33,076 bases of DNA from Nitrosomonas sp. Its GTDB lineage: Bacteria > Pseudomonadota > Gammaproteobacteria > Burkholderiales > Nitrosomonadaceae. Every line of letters begins with the position of its first letter. Positions within the stretch are counted from its first letter, which is position 1. Where the stretch lies: assembly GCA_020446045.1 (NCBI GenBank), contig JAGRFM010000112.1:1-33076 (forward strand). The letters run 5' to 3'. Below are positions 16,962 to 26,343 of this stretch, piece by piece. A model generated the notes under the pieces. It saw only the letters and a list, made by a program, of their open reading frames with translations, did no database searches and was not told the origin of the DNA. A program made the position numbers and the translations under genes.

Positions 16962-17528
16962 TTAAATTTTAGGTAAGGTAACACCGCTTTGGCCTTGATA
17001 TTTACCGCCACGGTCTTTATACGATGTTTCGCAGATTTCGTCCGATTCAAAAAAAATCACCTGTGCAACGCCTTCGTTGGCATAGATTTTTGCGGGTAAT
17101 GGTGTGGTGTTTGAAAATTCCAAGGTGACATAACCTTCCCATTCGGGCTCAAACGGTGTGACATTCACAATAATTCCGCAACGCGCATAGGTTGATTTTC
17201 CCAGACAAATTGTCAGAATATTACGTGGAATCCGGAAATATTCAACTGTGCGCGCCAGCGCAAATGAATTGGGCGGAATAATACAGATATCGTTTTTGAC
17301 ATCGACAAACGAATTCGAATCAAAATTTTTAGGATCGACGATGGTCGTGTTGATATTGGTAAACAATTTAAACTCATCCGAGCAACGGATATCATAGCCG
17401 TAGCTCGATGTGCCGTAGGATACGATGCGCTGATCATCCTTGTAGCGAATTTGATCGGGCTCAAACGGTTCTATCATACCTTGTTCAAGCGCCATACGCT
17501 TTATCCATTTATCTGATTTGATAGTCAT
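16962..17528 (-). CDS. dcd: dCTP deaminase
   Basis: A 188-residue Dcd of the usual length. It deaminates dCTP to dUTP, the main route to dTTP precursors in many proteobacteria. Recognisable segments are the N-terminal [20 protein letters not shown], the substrate loop [20 protein letters not shown] (about residues 110-129), and [20 protein letters not shown] with the catalytic Glu (about 130-149). The end has [14 protein letters not shown]. Its ATG overlaps the stop codon of mrp (TGATG), and a GGAAGA ribosome-binding site lies inside the end of mrp, so the two are translationally coupled. Confidence 0.96.
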   Translation of the reverse strand: MTIKSDKWIKRMALEQGMIEPFEPDQIRYKDDQRIVSYGTSSYGYDIRCSDEFKLFTNINTTIVDPKNFDSNSFVDVKNDICIIPPNSFALARTVEYFRIPRNILTICLGKSTYARCGIIVNVTPFEPEWEGYVTLEFSNTTPLPAKIYANEGVAQVIFFESDEICETSYKDRGGKYQGQSGVTLPKI

Positions 17529-18616
17529 CAGTTATCTTCCATTATGATCCGGGCAAATGCCGCTGAATGATCTTCAGCTGATTCGGTCACCTTCACCGCA
17601 ATCTTGCGGGCAATCGTGCGATAAGTTTGCGCAATTTGACTATCCGGTTCTGCAATCACGCTGGGCCTGCCACTATCGGTATGTTCCCTGATTGTGATAT
17701 CCAGCGGTAATGCGCCAAGGAAATCGACCTGATAGTCCTGACACATTTTTCCACCACCGCCGGCGCCAAAAATCGGTTCGGTATGACCGCAGTTCGAGCA
17801 GGTGTGCGTGCTCATATTCTCGACAATACCGAAAATCGGAATACCGACCTTTTCAAACATTTTCAACCCTTTGCGTGCATCCAGCAGCGCAATGTCCTGT
17901 GGCGTAGTAACAATAACCGCACCGGTTACAGGTATCTTCTGCGCAAGCGTGAGTTGAATATCGCCCGTGCCGGGTGGCATATCGACAATCAGATAATCCA
18001 AATCTTTCCAGTTGGTATCATTCAACAATTGCTGCAACGCCTGGGTTACCATCGGCCCGCGCCACACCATCGGCGTTTCGACATCGATCAGCAATCCGAT
18101 CGACATCGCTTGTATACCATGCGCGATTACCGGTTCCATCGATTTACCGTCGAGCGACTCGGGCTGTTGCGTAATACCGAGCATTTGCGGTTGCGAGGGC
18201 CCGTAAATGTCGGCATCCAAAATGCCAACTTGCGCACCTTCCGAAGCCAATGCCAGCGCCAGATTGACAGCAGTTGCTGATTTACCGACACCCCCCTTGC
18301 CCGAAGCGACCGCAATAATATTTTTAATACCGGGGATTAATTTAACCCCGCCTTGCACACCATGCGGCACGATTTTGCTGCTGACGCTAACGTTGACTTT
18401 ACCGATTCCGGGAATGGCCTGTAATGCCATGATAATTTGTTGCTGGACATTCGCCTTGACACTGTTGGCCGGATAACCCAGTTCGACATCAAGCGCAACA
18501 TCGTTGCCATTGATTTGAATATGTTTTATCGAACCGATAGTAATATAATCTTTCCCGACTGTGGGATCGATTACCGCCTTAAGAATGGATTGAATTTGTT
18601 GCTCTGAAATGCTCAC
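17528..18616 (-). CDS. apbC: Iron-sulfur cluster carrier protein Mrp/ApbC
   Basis: A 362-residue Mrp/ApbC/NBP35-type P-loop ATPase that binds and delivers Fe-S clusters in the cytoplasm. An N-terminal DUF59/MIP18-like domain (about residues 1-80, [20 protein letters not shown]) is followed by the deviant Walker A GKGGVGKS (about 107-114). Then come [22 protein letters not shown] and the cluster-binding CSNC motif (about 272-275). The start is GTG at 18616: an AAGGAG sequence sits six bases before it, and the N-terminus matches the family. It is divergent from metG, an arrangement also known from other proteobacteria, and forms an operon with dcd. Confidence 0.95.
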   Translation of the reverse strand: MSISEQQIQSILKAVIDPTVGKDYITIGSIKHIQINGNDVALDVELGYPANSVKANVQQQIIMALQAIPGIGKVNVSVSSKIVPHGVQGGVKLIPGIKNIIAVASGKGGVGKSATAVNLALALASEGAQVGILDADIYGPSQPQMLGITQQPESLDGKSMEPVIAHGIQAMSIGLLIDVETPMVWRGPMVTQALQQLLNDTNWKDLDYLIVDMPPGTGDIQLTLAQKIPVTGAVIVTTPQDIALLDARKGLKMFEKVGIPIFGIVENMSTHTCSNCGHTEPIFGAGGGGKMCQDYQVDFLGALPLDITIREHTDSGRPSVIAEPDSQIAQTYRTIARKIAVKVTESAEDHSAAFARIIMEDN

Positions 18617-18766
18617 TAAAAACTCCTTAATACTGCAACCTTTTTATTCTTGGCACAGCCACGCATTCATTTGAAATTGGCATAGTAACAAATATCAGGT
18701 ACCCCGCACAATTTGATAAAATAGCCGTTTATGCAACTTGACCCAACTTTGACCAAGCGACAACGA

Positions 18767-20875
18767 ATGAACACACGAAAAATTCTGGTAACTTCAGCAC
18801 TGCCTTATGCCAATGGCAGCATCCATCTGGGCCATTTAGTAGAATACATCCAGACGGATATCTGGGTGCGTTTTCAGAAAATGCGCGGCCATGAAATTTA
18901 TTATGTCTGTGCTGACGATACCCACGGCACGCCAATCATGCTGCGTGCCGAAAAAGAAGGCATTACGCCTGAAGCATTGATCGCACGTGTACATGATGAG
19001 CACTACGATGACTTTACCGGCTTTCAAATTCATTTCGATAATTACTACAGCACACATTCGGACGAAACGCGCCATTATTCGGAAGACATTTATCACAAAC
19101 TGAAGACTGCCGGATTAATCAAAGTAAAAGGCATCGAACAATTATACGATCCGCAGCGCAACATGTTTCTGCCAGACCGATTCGTCAAGGGTGAATGTCC
19201 CAAATGTTCGGCGCGAGATCAATACGGCGATTCCTGCGAAGTCTGCGGTGCAGCTTATGCCCCGACCGAGTTGAAAAATCCGTATTCGGCCGTATCAGGT
19301 GCAACGCCGGTCAAAAAATCTTCGGAACATTATTTTTTCAATTTATCGGACGATCGCTGCGTAGATTTTTTACGCCACTGGACACGGGCTGGTCATTTGC
19401 AACCGGAAGCCGCGAACAAAATGCATGAATGGTTAGGCGACGCGGGTGAAAACAAACTATCCGACTGGGATATTTCGCGCGACGCACCCTACTTCGGATT
19501 TGAAATTCCCGATGCACCGGGTAAATATTTTTACGTTTGGCTTGACGCACCGATTGGTTATATGGGTAGCTTCAAGCATTTGTGCAGCCGTGAAGCTATC
19601 GATTTTGACGCATATTGGCACAAGGAAACCGAAACCGAGCTGTATCATTTTATCGGCAAGGATATTTTGTATTTCCACGCCCTATTCTGGCCCGCCATGC
19701 TTGAACATGCCGGCTACCGCACCCCAACGCAGATTTTTGCGCACGGCTTTTTAACGGTGAACGGCGAAAAAATGAGCAAATCGCGCGGTACGTTCATCAC
19801 GGCACACAGTTATTTACAGCAAGGGTTGAATCCGGAATGGCTGCGTTATTACTATGCCGCCAAACTGAACGGCAGCATGGAAGATATCGATCTGAATCTG
19901 GACGATTTTGTCGCGCGAGTCAATTCCGACGTGGTTGGCAAATTCATCAACATCGCGAGCCGCTGCGCCGGATTTATCACTAAGCGCTTTAATGGCAAAC
20001 TGGTCGATGGTATTGAATACCAGGCTTTAAAACAAATTGTCGACGCGCGGTTTGCCAACTGGCGCCCCGATACAATCGAAAAAGCGTTCGAAGAGCGTGA
20101 TTTTTCGCTTGCAGTGCGCCAGATCATGAAATTCGCTGATGAGGCCAACGAATATATCCATGAAATAGCTCCTTGGGAAATTGCCAAGGTTGCAGACAAA
20201 GAAACCGATCTGCATCGTGCCTGCAGTCTCGGCATTCAGCTTTTTTTTCTGCTGGCGCGGCACCTGAAACCCATCTTGCCTGAAACTATCCGACAGGCTG
20301 AAAATTTCTTGAATTGTAGTAAACTGACTTGGCCAGAACTTGCAGCCGGCGATCCGGTATCACAGCTACTACTACCCGCCGGACATACCATTAACGCGTA
20401 CCAGCATTTAATGACACGTATCGACAACAAACAGATCGACGCACTTGTGGAAGCAAACAAACAAAGCCTTTCTGCAGAACAATCCGGCGCAACAAAAGCG
20501 GTTAAAACCGCTTCAGACGATACGTCAAAAACCATTGCGCCAATAGCCGAGACAATTACGATTGACGACTTTGGCAAGATCGACTTACGCGTGGCAAAAA
20601 TTATCAACGCCGAGCATGTCGAAGGTGCGGATAAATTATTAAAACTGACACTTGATATCGGCAACGAGCAACGCACGGTATTTGCCGGTATCAAATCAGC
20701 GTACGACCCTGAACAACTGAAAGGACGCATGACCGTCATGGTCGCTAATCTTGCACCGCGAAAAATGAAATTCGGCCTGTCGGAAGGCATGGTGTTGGCT
20801 GCCGGCAGTGGTGGTCAGGAATTGTTCATTCTCAATCCTGATTCCGGCGCGCAACCGGGCATGCGCGTCAAATAA
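18767..20875 (+). CDS. metG: Methionyl-tRNA synthetase
   Basis: The start at 18767 gives 702 residues beginning [20 protein letters not shown], which fits the family; the upstream in-frame ATG at 18731 would add 12 residues not expected in MetRS. A class I aminoacyl-tRNA synthetase that charges initiator and elongator tRNA-Met. Visible elements are the HIGH-type motif (HLGH, about residues 22-25) and the zinc knuckle CPKC...CEVC (about 144-160). The KMSKS loop ([10 protein letters not shown]) is at about 333-342. An anticodon-binding helical domain follows. The C-terminal OB-fold tRNA-binding domain (about 600-700; [20 protein letters not shown]) acts in dimerisation. A low-complexity Ala/Thr/Lys linker precedes it. 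Two genes follow closely on the same strand. Confidence 0.97.
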   Translation: MNTRKILVTSALPYANGSIHLGHLVEYIQTDIWVRFQKMRGHEIYYVCADDTHGTPIMLRAEKEGITPEALIARVHDEHYDDFTGFQIHFDNYYSTHSDETRHYSEDIYHKLKTAGLIKVKGIEQLYDPQRNMFLPDRFVKGECPKCSARDQYGDSCEVCGAAYAPTELKNPYSAVSGATPVKKSSEHYFFNLSDDRCVDFLRHWTRAGHLQPEAANKMHEWLGDAGENKLSDWDISRDAPYFGFEIPDAPGKYFYVWLDAPIGYMGSFKHLCSREAIDFDAYWHKETETELYHFIGKDILYFHALFWPAMLEHAGYRTPTQIFAHGFLTVNGEKMSKSRGTFITAHSYLQQGLNPEWLRYYYAAKLNGSMEDIDLNLDDFVARVNSDVVGKFINIASRCAGFITKRFNGKLVDGIEYQALKQIVDARFANWRPDTIEKAFEERDFSLAVRQIMKFADEANEYIHEIAPWEIAKVADKETDLHRACSLGIQLFFLLARHLKPILPETIRQAENFLNCSKLTWPELAAGDPVSQLLLPAGHTINAYQHLMTRIDNKQIDALVEANKQSLSAEQSGATKAVKTASDDTSKTIAPIAETITIDDFGKIDLRVAKIINAEHVEGADKLLKLTLDIGNEQRTVFAGIKSAYDPEQLKGRMTVMVANLAPRKMKFGLSEGMVLAAGSGGQELFILNPDSGAQPGMRVK

Positions 20876-20897
20876 CCCTTAAAATGCTATCTCATTT

Positions 20898-21263
20898 ATG
20901 GAAAAGCTCGCCGCGCAAATCAAAGCACTGGAACTGAAATTATTGCATACGGATATGCGCACCCATCCTGAGGTTATCGATGAACTGCTGGACAATACAT
21001 TTGAAGAGATCGGCAATAACGGTCAGGTCAATTCCAGGGATCAGGCCGTTAATTGGCTGCTGAACAAAGACAATGCGCTATCTTGGTCATTAGAAGATTT
21101 TCGCATCAAACCATTATCGACCGATACGGTCATAGCCATTTACCGTGCGATCAAGTCGAATCAAACCAAAGCAACTCGAGGCGGTTCGATCCGGTGCTCC
21201 ATATGGCGCCGGTACGGCGATCAATGGAAAATGGTTTTTCACCAGGCAACCCAACGCGTTTAG
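20898..21263 (+). CDS. DUF4440/SnoaL-like small protein
   Basis: A 121-residue protein with the cone-shaped NTF2/SnoaL-like fold pattern. An N-terminal helix (ALELKLLHTDMRTHPEVIDE) precedes LLDNTFEEIGNNGQV (about residues 30-44). Paired strands end in RRYGDQWKMVFHQATQ (about 103-118), the usual DUF4440 closing motif. The family includes putative enzymes and ligand-binding proteins, and no function can be assigned here. It starts 22 bases after metG, and its stop codon overlaps the Shine-Dalgarno of the YggS gene, so it probably lies in the metG transcript. No clear ribosome-binding site precedes its own ATG. Confidence 0.8.
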   Translation: MEKLAAQIKALELKLLHTDMRTHPEVIDELLDNTFEEIGNNGQVNSRDQAVNWLLNKDNALSWSLEDFRIKPLSTDTVIAIYRAIKSNQTKATRGGSIRCSIWRRYGDQWKMVFHQATQRV

Positions 21264-21272
21264 GAGAATACA

Positions 21273-22031
21273 TTGGAATTAGAAACCCCATCGGCTGAAC
21301 AGCAGCTCAATGACATCAAGCACAATCTGGCCATGATCAATCAGAAGATAGCCGAAGCCTGCACCAGGGCCGGTCGCGATCCTTCAACCGTACGTCTGTT
21401 GCCGGTCACCAAGACCGTACCGGCGGAACGGTTGCGTATTGCGTATGCCGCGGGTTGCCATGAAATGGGTGAAAACAAGGTACAGGAAGCACGTGAGAAA
21501 TCAGAAGCACTCAGCGATCTTGATATCAAATGGTGCGTGATTGGCCATCTTCAAACCAATAAAGTTAAATATATCGCACGCTTTGCGCATGAATTCCAGG
21601 CACTCGACAGCCTCAAAGTAGCCGCCGAACTTGACAAACGGCTCCAGGCCGCAGGCCGCGGCATGGATGTTTACGTGCAAGTGAACAGCTCGGGCGAAGC
21701 CAGTAAATTCGGTCTCCCGCCGGAGGAAGTGGAAAATTTCGTCAAACAACTGCCGAATTATTCGGCGTTACAGATCAAAGGTTTGATGACACTGGCCATT
21801 TTTTCGCCTCATTTGGATCGTGTGCGCGAATGCTTTGTCCGTATGCGCAACTTGCAAGAAAGGCTGCGCCAGAGTATGCCAGCCGGATTATCGTTTGACG
21901 AACTGTCGATGGGCATGTCCGGGGATTTTGAACTGGCGATTGAAGAAGGCGCAACTGTAGTTCGCGTCGGACAGGCTATTTTTGGAAAACGGCCGTTACC
22001 GGATAGTCATTATTGGCCGGGTTTCGGCTGA
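21273..22031 (+). CDS. YggS/PLPBP family pyridoxal phosphate homeostasis protein
   Basis: A 252-residue TIM-barrel PLP-binding protein of the YggS/PROSC family, which controls the free PLP pool and amino-acid balance. The PLP lysine is in LLPVTKTV (about residues 42-49). GENKVQEAREK and WCVIGHLQTNKVK follow, then QVNSSGEASKFG. The end has the signature LSMGMSGDFELAIEEGATVV and RVGQAIFGKR. The start is TTG at 21273: AGGAG at 21262-21266 is six bases upstream, and the first in-frame ATG would cut into the conserved N-terminal helix. The Shine-Dalgarno overlaps the upstream TAG, implying coupling with the DUF4440 gene. Confidence 0.94.
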   Translation: MELETPSAEQQLNDIKHNLAMINQKIAEACTRAGRDPSTVRLLPVTKTVPAERLRIAYAAGCHEMGENKVQEAREKSEALSDLDIKWCVIGHLQTNKVKYIARFAHEFQALDSLKVAAELDKRLQAAGRGMDVYVQVNSSGEASKFGLPPEEVENFVKQLPNYSALQIKGLMTLAIFSPHLDRVRECFVRMRNLQERLRQSMPAGLSFDELSMGMSGDFELAIEEGATVVRVGQAIFGKRPLPDSHYWPGFG

Positions 22032-22185
22032 AATTCTATTACGTTCGGTTTCTACGTTAAAAATTGGTTTGAAACGCTCATTTACAGCCTGGTAAACTGC
22101 GCTTTCTCACCATTTTTTGCCTTGAAATGACAGTGCACATGACGAATTTCAAAACTTTCTTCAATTATTCGCAATGCAAAAAAGC

Positions 22186-22554
22186 TTACAGGATAATCGC
22201 TGCGGCTACTTGTCGGTTTTCTTCCACCAGAATATTGTAGGTACGGCACGCAGCTTGCGTGTCCATGACTTCAAAACCAACGCCGGACTGAATTATTTTG
22301 GCCATCAAACCATAGTCGGGAAAATGGATTTCAGCACCGGTACCAAGCAGGATAATTTCAGGCTTATGCGATAACACAGGGTCAAAATGCTCAAACGCCA
22401 ACTGTGCCGCCGATTCGACCGGCCATTGATCGATGATATGATCAGGCATGACAATTAAATGACTGCCATAACGTACCTTATTGATCATCACATAACCGTC
22501 ACCATACCCGGAAAAAATGTTTTGCTGATCAAAGCTTGCGAGATGTAATTTCAT
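22186..22554 (-). CDS. Mth938-like domain protein (DUF498/NDUFAF3-like)
   Basis: A 122-residue protein of the Mth938/DUF498 family. It has FSGYGDGYVMINKVRYGSHL (about residues 14-33), a central PEIILLGTGAEIHFPD (about 65-80), and the closing GVGFEVMDTQAACRTYNIL (about 91-109). The mitochondrial relative NDUFAF3 assists complex I assembly; bacterial members are uncharacterised and often sit near secretion or respiratory genes. It is convergent with the YggS gene and 196 bases downstream of the gdh end on the same strand. Confidence 0.87.
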   Translation of the reverse strand: MKLHLASFDQQNIFSGYGDGYVMINKVRYGSHLIVMPDHIIDQWPVESAAQLAFEHFDPVLSHKPEIILLGTGAEIHFPDYGLMAKIIQSGVGFEVMDTQAACRTYNILVEENRQVAAAIIL

Positions 22555-22731
22555 AAATTGAAGCTACTGTAAGATTCAATACCTAAATATATTTTCAGAT
22601 TCCGTATTATACCGTGCTCAGCATAGAAATGTGTTTATGTCATTGCTTTCCATCCAATAGAATGGATTACACAAATAAACCAAGAAATCAAGGAACTCCA
22701 CCTCGACATCATTTCTAAATGCCAAGTAGGA

Positions 22732-22769
22732 ACGTGGGTCAGGGTCAGGGTCAGGGCCAGATCCCACGT
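22732..22769 (+). repeat. Short GGGTCA tandem repeat inside an inverted repeat at the gdh stop
   Basis: Three GGGTCA units and one GGGCCA run from 22736 to 22759, bounded by ACGTGGG (22732-22738) and CCCACGT (22763-22769). The gdh stop codon (22751-22753) lies inside the tandem. Sequences of this kind (a CAAGTAGGAACGTGGGTCAGG motif) recall the flanks of IS200-like REP-associated transposases, but no transposase is present. Confidence 0.5.
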
Positions 22770-24073
22770 AATAATGTCGCATTCGCCACACGCTCAATTG
22801 CGGTGACAAGCGCTACAGTTCTGAAATCCGGGCAACCGAGCTGTTCACCGGTCAACTTATCGGCACATTTTTCTTCACCAACCACAAACCCCTGCCAGCG
22901 TTTAAACACCGTATCCACACAACCGTACAGTTTGCGTTTCAATTTATCGTTAACGGTTTCCAGATCCCACTGCTCGTTGGCATGATTCTGTACCCACTCA
23001 AAGTAGCTCACGGTTACGCCCCCCGCATTGGCAATGATATCCGGGATCAGATAAATCCCCCTTTGATGCAGAATCCGGTCGGCGACAGGTGTCGTTGGGT
23101 TATTAGCCGCTTCAACGATCAGTTTGGCTTTGATATTATGCGCGTTACCCGCATGAATTTGATTGCCGACCGCAGCAGGAATCAGGATATCGCAATCCAG
23201 CTCAATCAACTCCTCATTAGTCAAGGTCATGGTATCCGGCATACCCACCAGACAACCATGCTCTTTCTTGAATTGAATGACTCGATCCAGGTCAAGGCCG
23301 GATTCAGCAAAAATACAACCACTGCTATCGCTCAGCGCGACAATTCTGGCGCCTTGCCGGCAAAATTCCTGCGCCGCAATACTACCGACATTGCCGAATC
23401 CCTGAATGACAACACTTGCCCCGGCCACATCGGACATTTCCGGAATCAAACCTTTCGACAAGAAGCGTTCGGTCACATACAAACAGCCACGGCCCGTCGA
23501 TTCTGTCCGACCGTAAGAACCACCCAGCTCGATTGGCTTCCCGGTAACCACAGGACGATTGTTACGTCCCGGATTCAAAACATCGTACGTGTCATAAATC
23601 CAGGCCATGGTTTGTTCATCGGTATACATATCCGGCGCCGGAATATCGGTATGCGGCCCGATGACTTCTAGCAAATCCGAAGTAAAACGCCGCGTGATAC
23701 GTCGTAACTCACTTGTACTCAGTGACTTTGGGTCGCAGCAAATCCCGCCTTTAGCCCCGCCAAAGGGAATATTAACCAATGCGCATTTCCAGGTCATCAG
23801 TTTAGCCAGAGATATCACTTCCGCTTCGGTGACTTCGGGATGATATCGGATTCCCCCTTTTCCCGGACCAAATACACGGTTATGAATCACACGAAAACAA
23901 CGAAACGTTCTGACTGAACAGTCATCCATTTCGATAGGAAAGTGGATAATATGGATACGTTTAGGCTGTTTCAAAAAATCAACCAGCCCGCTCTGAAGAT
24001 GCTGAATATATTGGCAAGCATTATCAAATTGCTGTTCACTAATCACCAACGGGTCAAGTATTTCTTCAGTCAT
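22751..24073 (-). CDS. Glu/Leu/Phe/Val dehydrogenase (glutamate dehydrogenase)
   Basis: From the ATG at 24073 the product is 440 residues. The frame is open further up, with an ATG at 24085 and a TTG at 24106, but none of the three has a clear ribosome-binding site; the 24073 start gives the most family-like N-terminus (MTEEILDPLVISEQQFDNAC). It catalyses reversible NAD(P)-dependent oxidative deamination of glutamate to 2-oxoglutarate. The dimerisation/substrate domain has GPGKGGIRYHPEVTEAEVIS and WKCALVNIPFGGAKGG, with the catalytic lysines, at about residues 63-105. The Rossmann domain has VVIQGFGNVGS (about 217-227). The end is ERVANATLLRGIWP. The next gene upstream is a divergent diguanylate cyclase; alanine dehydrogenase lies 2.3 kb away. 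Confidence 0.94.
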   Translation of the reverse strand: MTEEILDPLVISEQQFDNACQYIQHLQSGLVDFLKQPKRIHIIHFPIEMDDCSVRTFRCFRVIHNRVFGPGKGGIRYHPEVTEAEVISLAKLMTWKCALVNIPFGGAKGGICCDPKSLSTSELRRITRRFTSDLLEVIGPHTDIPAPDMYTDEQTMAWIYDTYDVLNPGRNNRPVVTGKPIELGGSYGRTESTGRGCLYVTERFLSKGLIPEMSDVAGASVVIQGFGNVGSIAAQEFCRQGARIVALSDSSGCIFAESGLDLDRVIQFKKEHGCLVGMPDTMTLTNEELIELDCDILIPAAVGNQIHAGNAHNIKAKLIVEAANNPTTPVADRILHQRGIYLIPDIIANAGGVTVSYFEWVQNHANEQWDLETVNDKLKRKLYGCVDTVFKRWQGFVVGEEKCADKLTGEQLGCPDFRTVALVTAIERVANATLLRGIWP

Positions 24074-24158
24074 AATCGTTTGCATGCAGACATATATTAT
24101 TCTCAAACATCATACCATGGCGGTCAAAGAAAATACCCGCGCGTGATGTGTTTTGCGG

Positions 24159-24335
24159 TTATTTAACAGTAACTTCCGGATTAAATTTACAACCGCGTTT
24201 ATGCTCAATGACTGAAACACTATCAATAACACGCTTCCCCAGTGTTTTTTCACACACCGCGTTCCAGAATAACGCTAAAATTCCATCGTTATTGACCGTA
24301 AGATAGAGATTGACACCAAAATTAATAAATCTTTG
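24159..24335 (-). pseudogene. Possible remnant ORF without a start codon
   Basis: On the minus strand 58 codons are open between stop codons and read as plausible protein (ending GCKFNPEVTVK, with NLYLTVNNDGILALFWNAVC in the first half). There is no ATG, and no start codon with a ribosome-binding site, and the upstream TGA lies at 24336-24338. It lies in the divergent gap between gdh and the diguanylate cyclase. It could be the tail of a decayed gene or chance. Confidence 0.2.
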
Positions 24336-24416
24336 TCATCAAGCTTGCTGCATATTGCTTTAAATCGTTATAGCTCTCCTGGCAAATCCACCTCCGACAA
24401 AACAAAAAATCATTTC

Positions 24417-26315
24417 ATGCTTTCACAACACCCTACCAATAAGATTATCAATATGGGTTTTGTCCTGATCGTGGGCATTTTTGCGCTTATCGTTACGATC
24501 AGCTTTACAGAGATTATCGCATTACAAAAAAAATCCAAAACCATCACTCAGACTGACATCCCTACCGTCTATATCAGCACTTCGATGGAAAACCTGATTA
24601 ATCATACTCTTGGTTCTTTACGAAGCTGGATGTTGCTAAAAGACGAGCATTTTAAAAATGATCTGCTAGAAAACTGGGAAAAAATCCGTTTTGCCGAAGA
24701 ACAAATGGTGCAGCTATCAAGAAACTGGCATGACTCAACGGATAAAGCCCAATTTGATAGACTGCGCAGTCTTCTGGTTACTTATGAACATGTGCAGCTT
24801 GAAATTCTTGAACTGGTCCACCAGGACTCAAACCTGCCGGCAAATCAGTTGCTTGCAGAAAGAATTACGCCACTATTACTGTCCATGACCGATAAGGTCA
24901 TCGAACTCGTTGATCTGGAAGAAATCAAGGAAGTCAGTCCGGAACGCAGAAAGTTTCTGATTGCATTGTTTCGGTTCCGTCATACATTGGGTAAAACACT
25001 GGCACATATCCGTTCATATATCCTAACCGAGAAAGAACACTTTATCGAGGACTTTCACGAAGTATGGCAGATGAATCAGCATTATCTGAACATGCTAAAC
25101 GCGATGGCGCATCATGTATCCCCGGATAGTCAGAAAATAATAGGCGACTTGATTCAAGACAGGGAAGAATTGGGCACATTAACCCAAGCAACATTTTCAA
25201 TCAGACAAAGCGAAGAGTTTAATCGCGCCAATTATTTGTTACGAACACAAGCCACTGGAATGAATCAGGTCATCAACGGCATTCTCAATCAGTTAATCGT
25301 TAATCAACAAAGCATGCTTCAATATGACAACAACGTGATGGCCGACTCCATTGATGCTTTCAAAAATAAACTGCTGATGATTTCTGTGATAGCCTTCCTG
25401 GTCACGATATGGCTCGGGGTGAGGATTTTTTATAAATTATCCGCAGCGCAGACAACCATAGATAAAAGAGCCGCATTAATTGATCAAAACATTATGATCG
25501 CCTACCTGGATCAAAACGGCACTGTCAAGGAAATCACCAACTCGCTATGCCGCGCCCTTGGCGGCATTAAATCCGATTTTATTGGAAAACCCAGTTTTTA
25601 TTTTCTACCTGAAAAAGAAAATGATCCTCGCTACACAAATATAACCCAGATCATACAGACCGATACAGTCTGGGAAGGTGAAATTGAAATCACGCATCGT
25701 AACCATAAAAAAACATGGTTGTATTCCAAAATTATACCCACCGTCGAAAACATACACGGCAGAGGCTATACCAATATTCTTCAGGATATTACCGACAAGA
25801 AACATATTGAAGCACTTTCCATTACCGACAAGCTCACTTCTGTATTTAACCGGCGCCACTTTGATAATATTTTTGAACAACAATTGAGGCATGCGCAACG
25901 TACCAGTACATCAATCGCATTGTGTATACTCGATATCGATTATTTCAAGAATTACAATGATTATTATGGACACCAGGCTGGCGACCACGCTTTAACACAA
26001 GTTGCCAGTGCCCTTAAACAGAACCTCAAACGGACTAACGATTTTATTTTCAGACTCGGCGGCGAAGAATTCGGCATCGTTTTCAGTAATATGAGCAATG
26101 ATCAGATCAACGATATACTGCATCAGGTCCAAAACAGCATTATCGGCCTGGCCATCAAACACGAGCGAAGCAAAGTCCATCAATATCTGACTGTTTCTAT
26201 GGGATGCAAGTTATGTATCAACGCCAGAGAAACAGAACCCGACATGCTTTATCTTGCTGCGGATAGTGCATTGTATCAGGCCAAGAAAAACCGTAACAGC
26301 ATCGTCATTGTTTAA
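24417..26315 (+). CDS. Membrane-bound PAS-GGDEF diguanylate cyclase
   Basis: From the ATG at 24417 the product is 632 residues; a TTG at 24333 would add 28. Neither has a Shine-Dalgarno, and the ATG puts the first membrane helix at the usual place. A membrane helix (about residues 12-34, GFVLIVGIFALIVTISF) is followed by a roughly 285-residue periplasmic helical sensor resembling four-helix-bundle chemoreceptor domains. A second helix is at about 320-342, then a PAS domain (about 350-465, ending LQDITDKKH). A GGDEF domain completes the protein, with the variant but active RLGGEEFGIVF (GGEEF). An RTND I-site lies five residues before that motif, so product inhibition is likely. There is no EAL domain. 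It makes c-di-GMP in response to a periplasmic signal. It sits between gdh and ald. Confidence 0.94.
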   Translation: MLSQHPTNKIINMGFVLIVGIFALIVTISFTEIIALQKKSKTITQTDIPTVYISTSMENLINHTLGSLRSWMLLKDEHFKNDLLENWEKIRFAEEQMVQLSRNWHDSTDKAQFDRLRSLLVTYEHVQLEILELVHQDSNLPANQLLAERITPLLLSMTDKVIELVDLEEIKEVSPERRKFLIALFRFRHTLGKTLAHIRSYILTEKEHFIEDFHEVWQMNQHYLNMLNAMAHHVSPDSQKIIGDLIQDREELGTLTQATFSIRQSEEFNRANYLLRTQATGMNQVINGILNQLIVNQQSMLQYDNNVMADSIDAFKNKLLMISVIAFLVTIWLGVRIFYKLSAAQTTIDKRAALIDQNIMIAYLDQNGTVKEITNSLCRALGGIKSDFIGKPSFYFLPEKENDPRYTNITQIIQTDTVWEGEIEITHRNHKKTWLYSKIIPTVENIHGRGYTNILQDITDKKHIEALSITDKLTSVFNRRHFDNIFEQQLRHAQRTSTSIALCILDIDYFKNYNDYYGHQAGDHALTQVASALKQNLKRTNDFIFRLGGEEFGIVFSNMSNDQINDILHQVQNSIIGLAIKHERSKVHQYLTVSMGCKLCINARETEPDMLYLAADSALYQAKKNRNSIVIV

Positions 26316-26343
26316 GCGGAAAAAATCTCGGCCGCCCTATTTC

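Noticed and set aside
18731-18766. Upstream ATG as the metG start
   Set aside because: It adds 12 non-conserved residues before the conserved [17 protein letters not shown] start and has no ribosome-binding site.
22064-22157. Minus-strand 30-codon frame (TTG start) between the YggS and Mth938-like genes
   Set aside because: Composition looks protein-like, but there is no Shine-Dalgarno and no ATG; too short to call.
22736-22759. GGGTCA units as a CRISPR-like array
   Set aside because: Units are contiguous six-base repeats without spacers; no cas genes are present.
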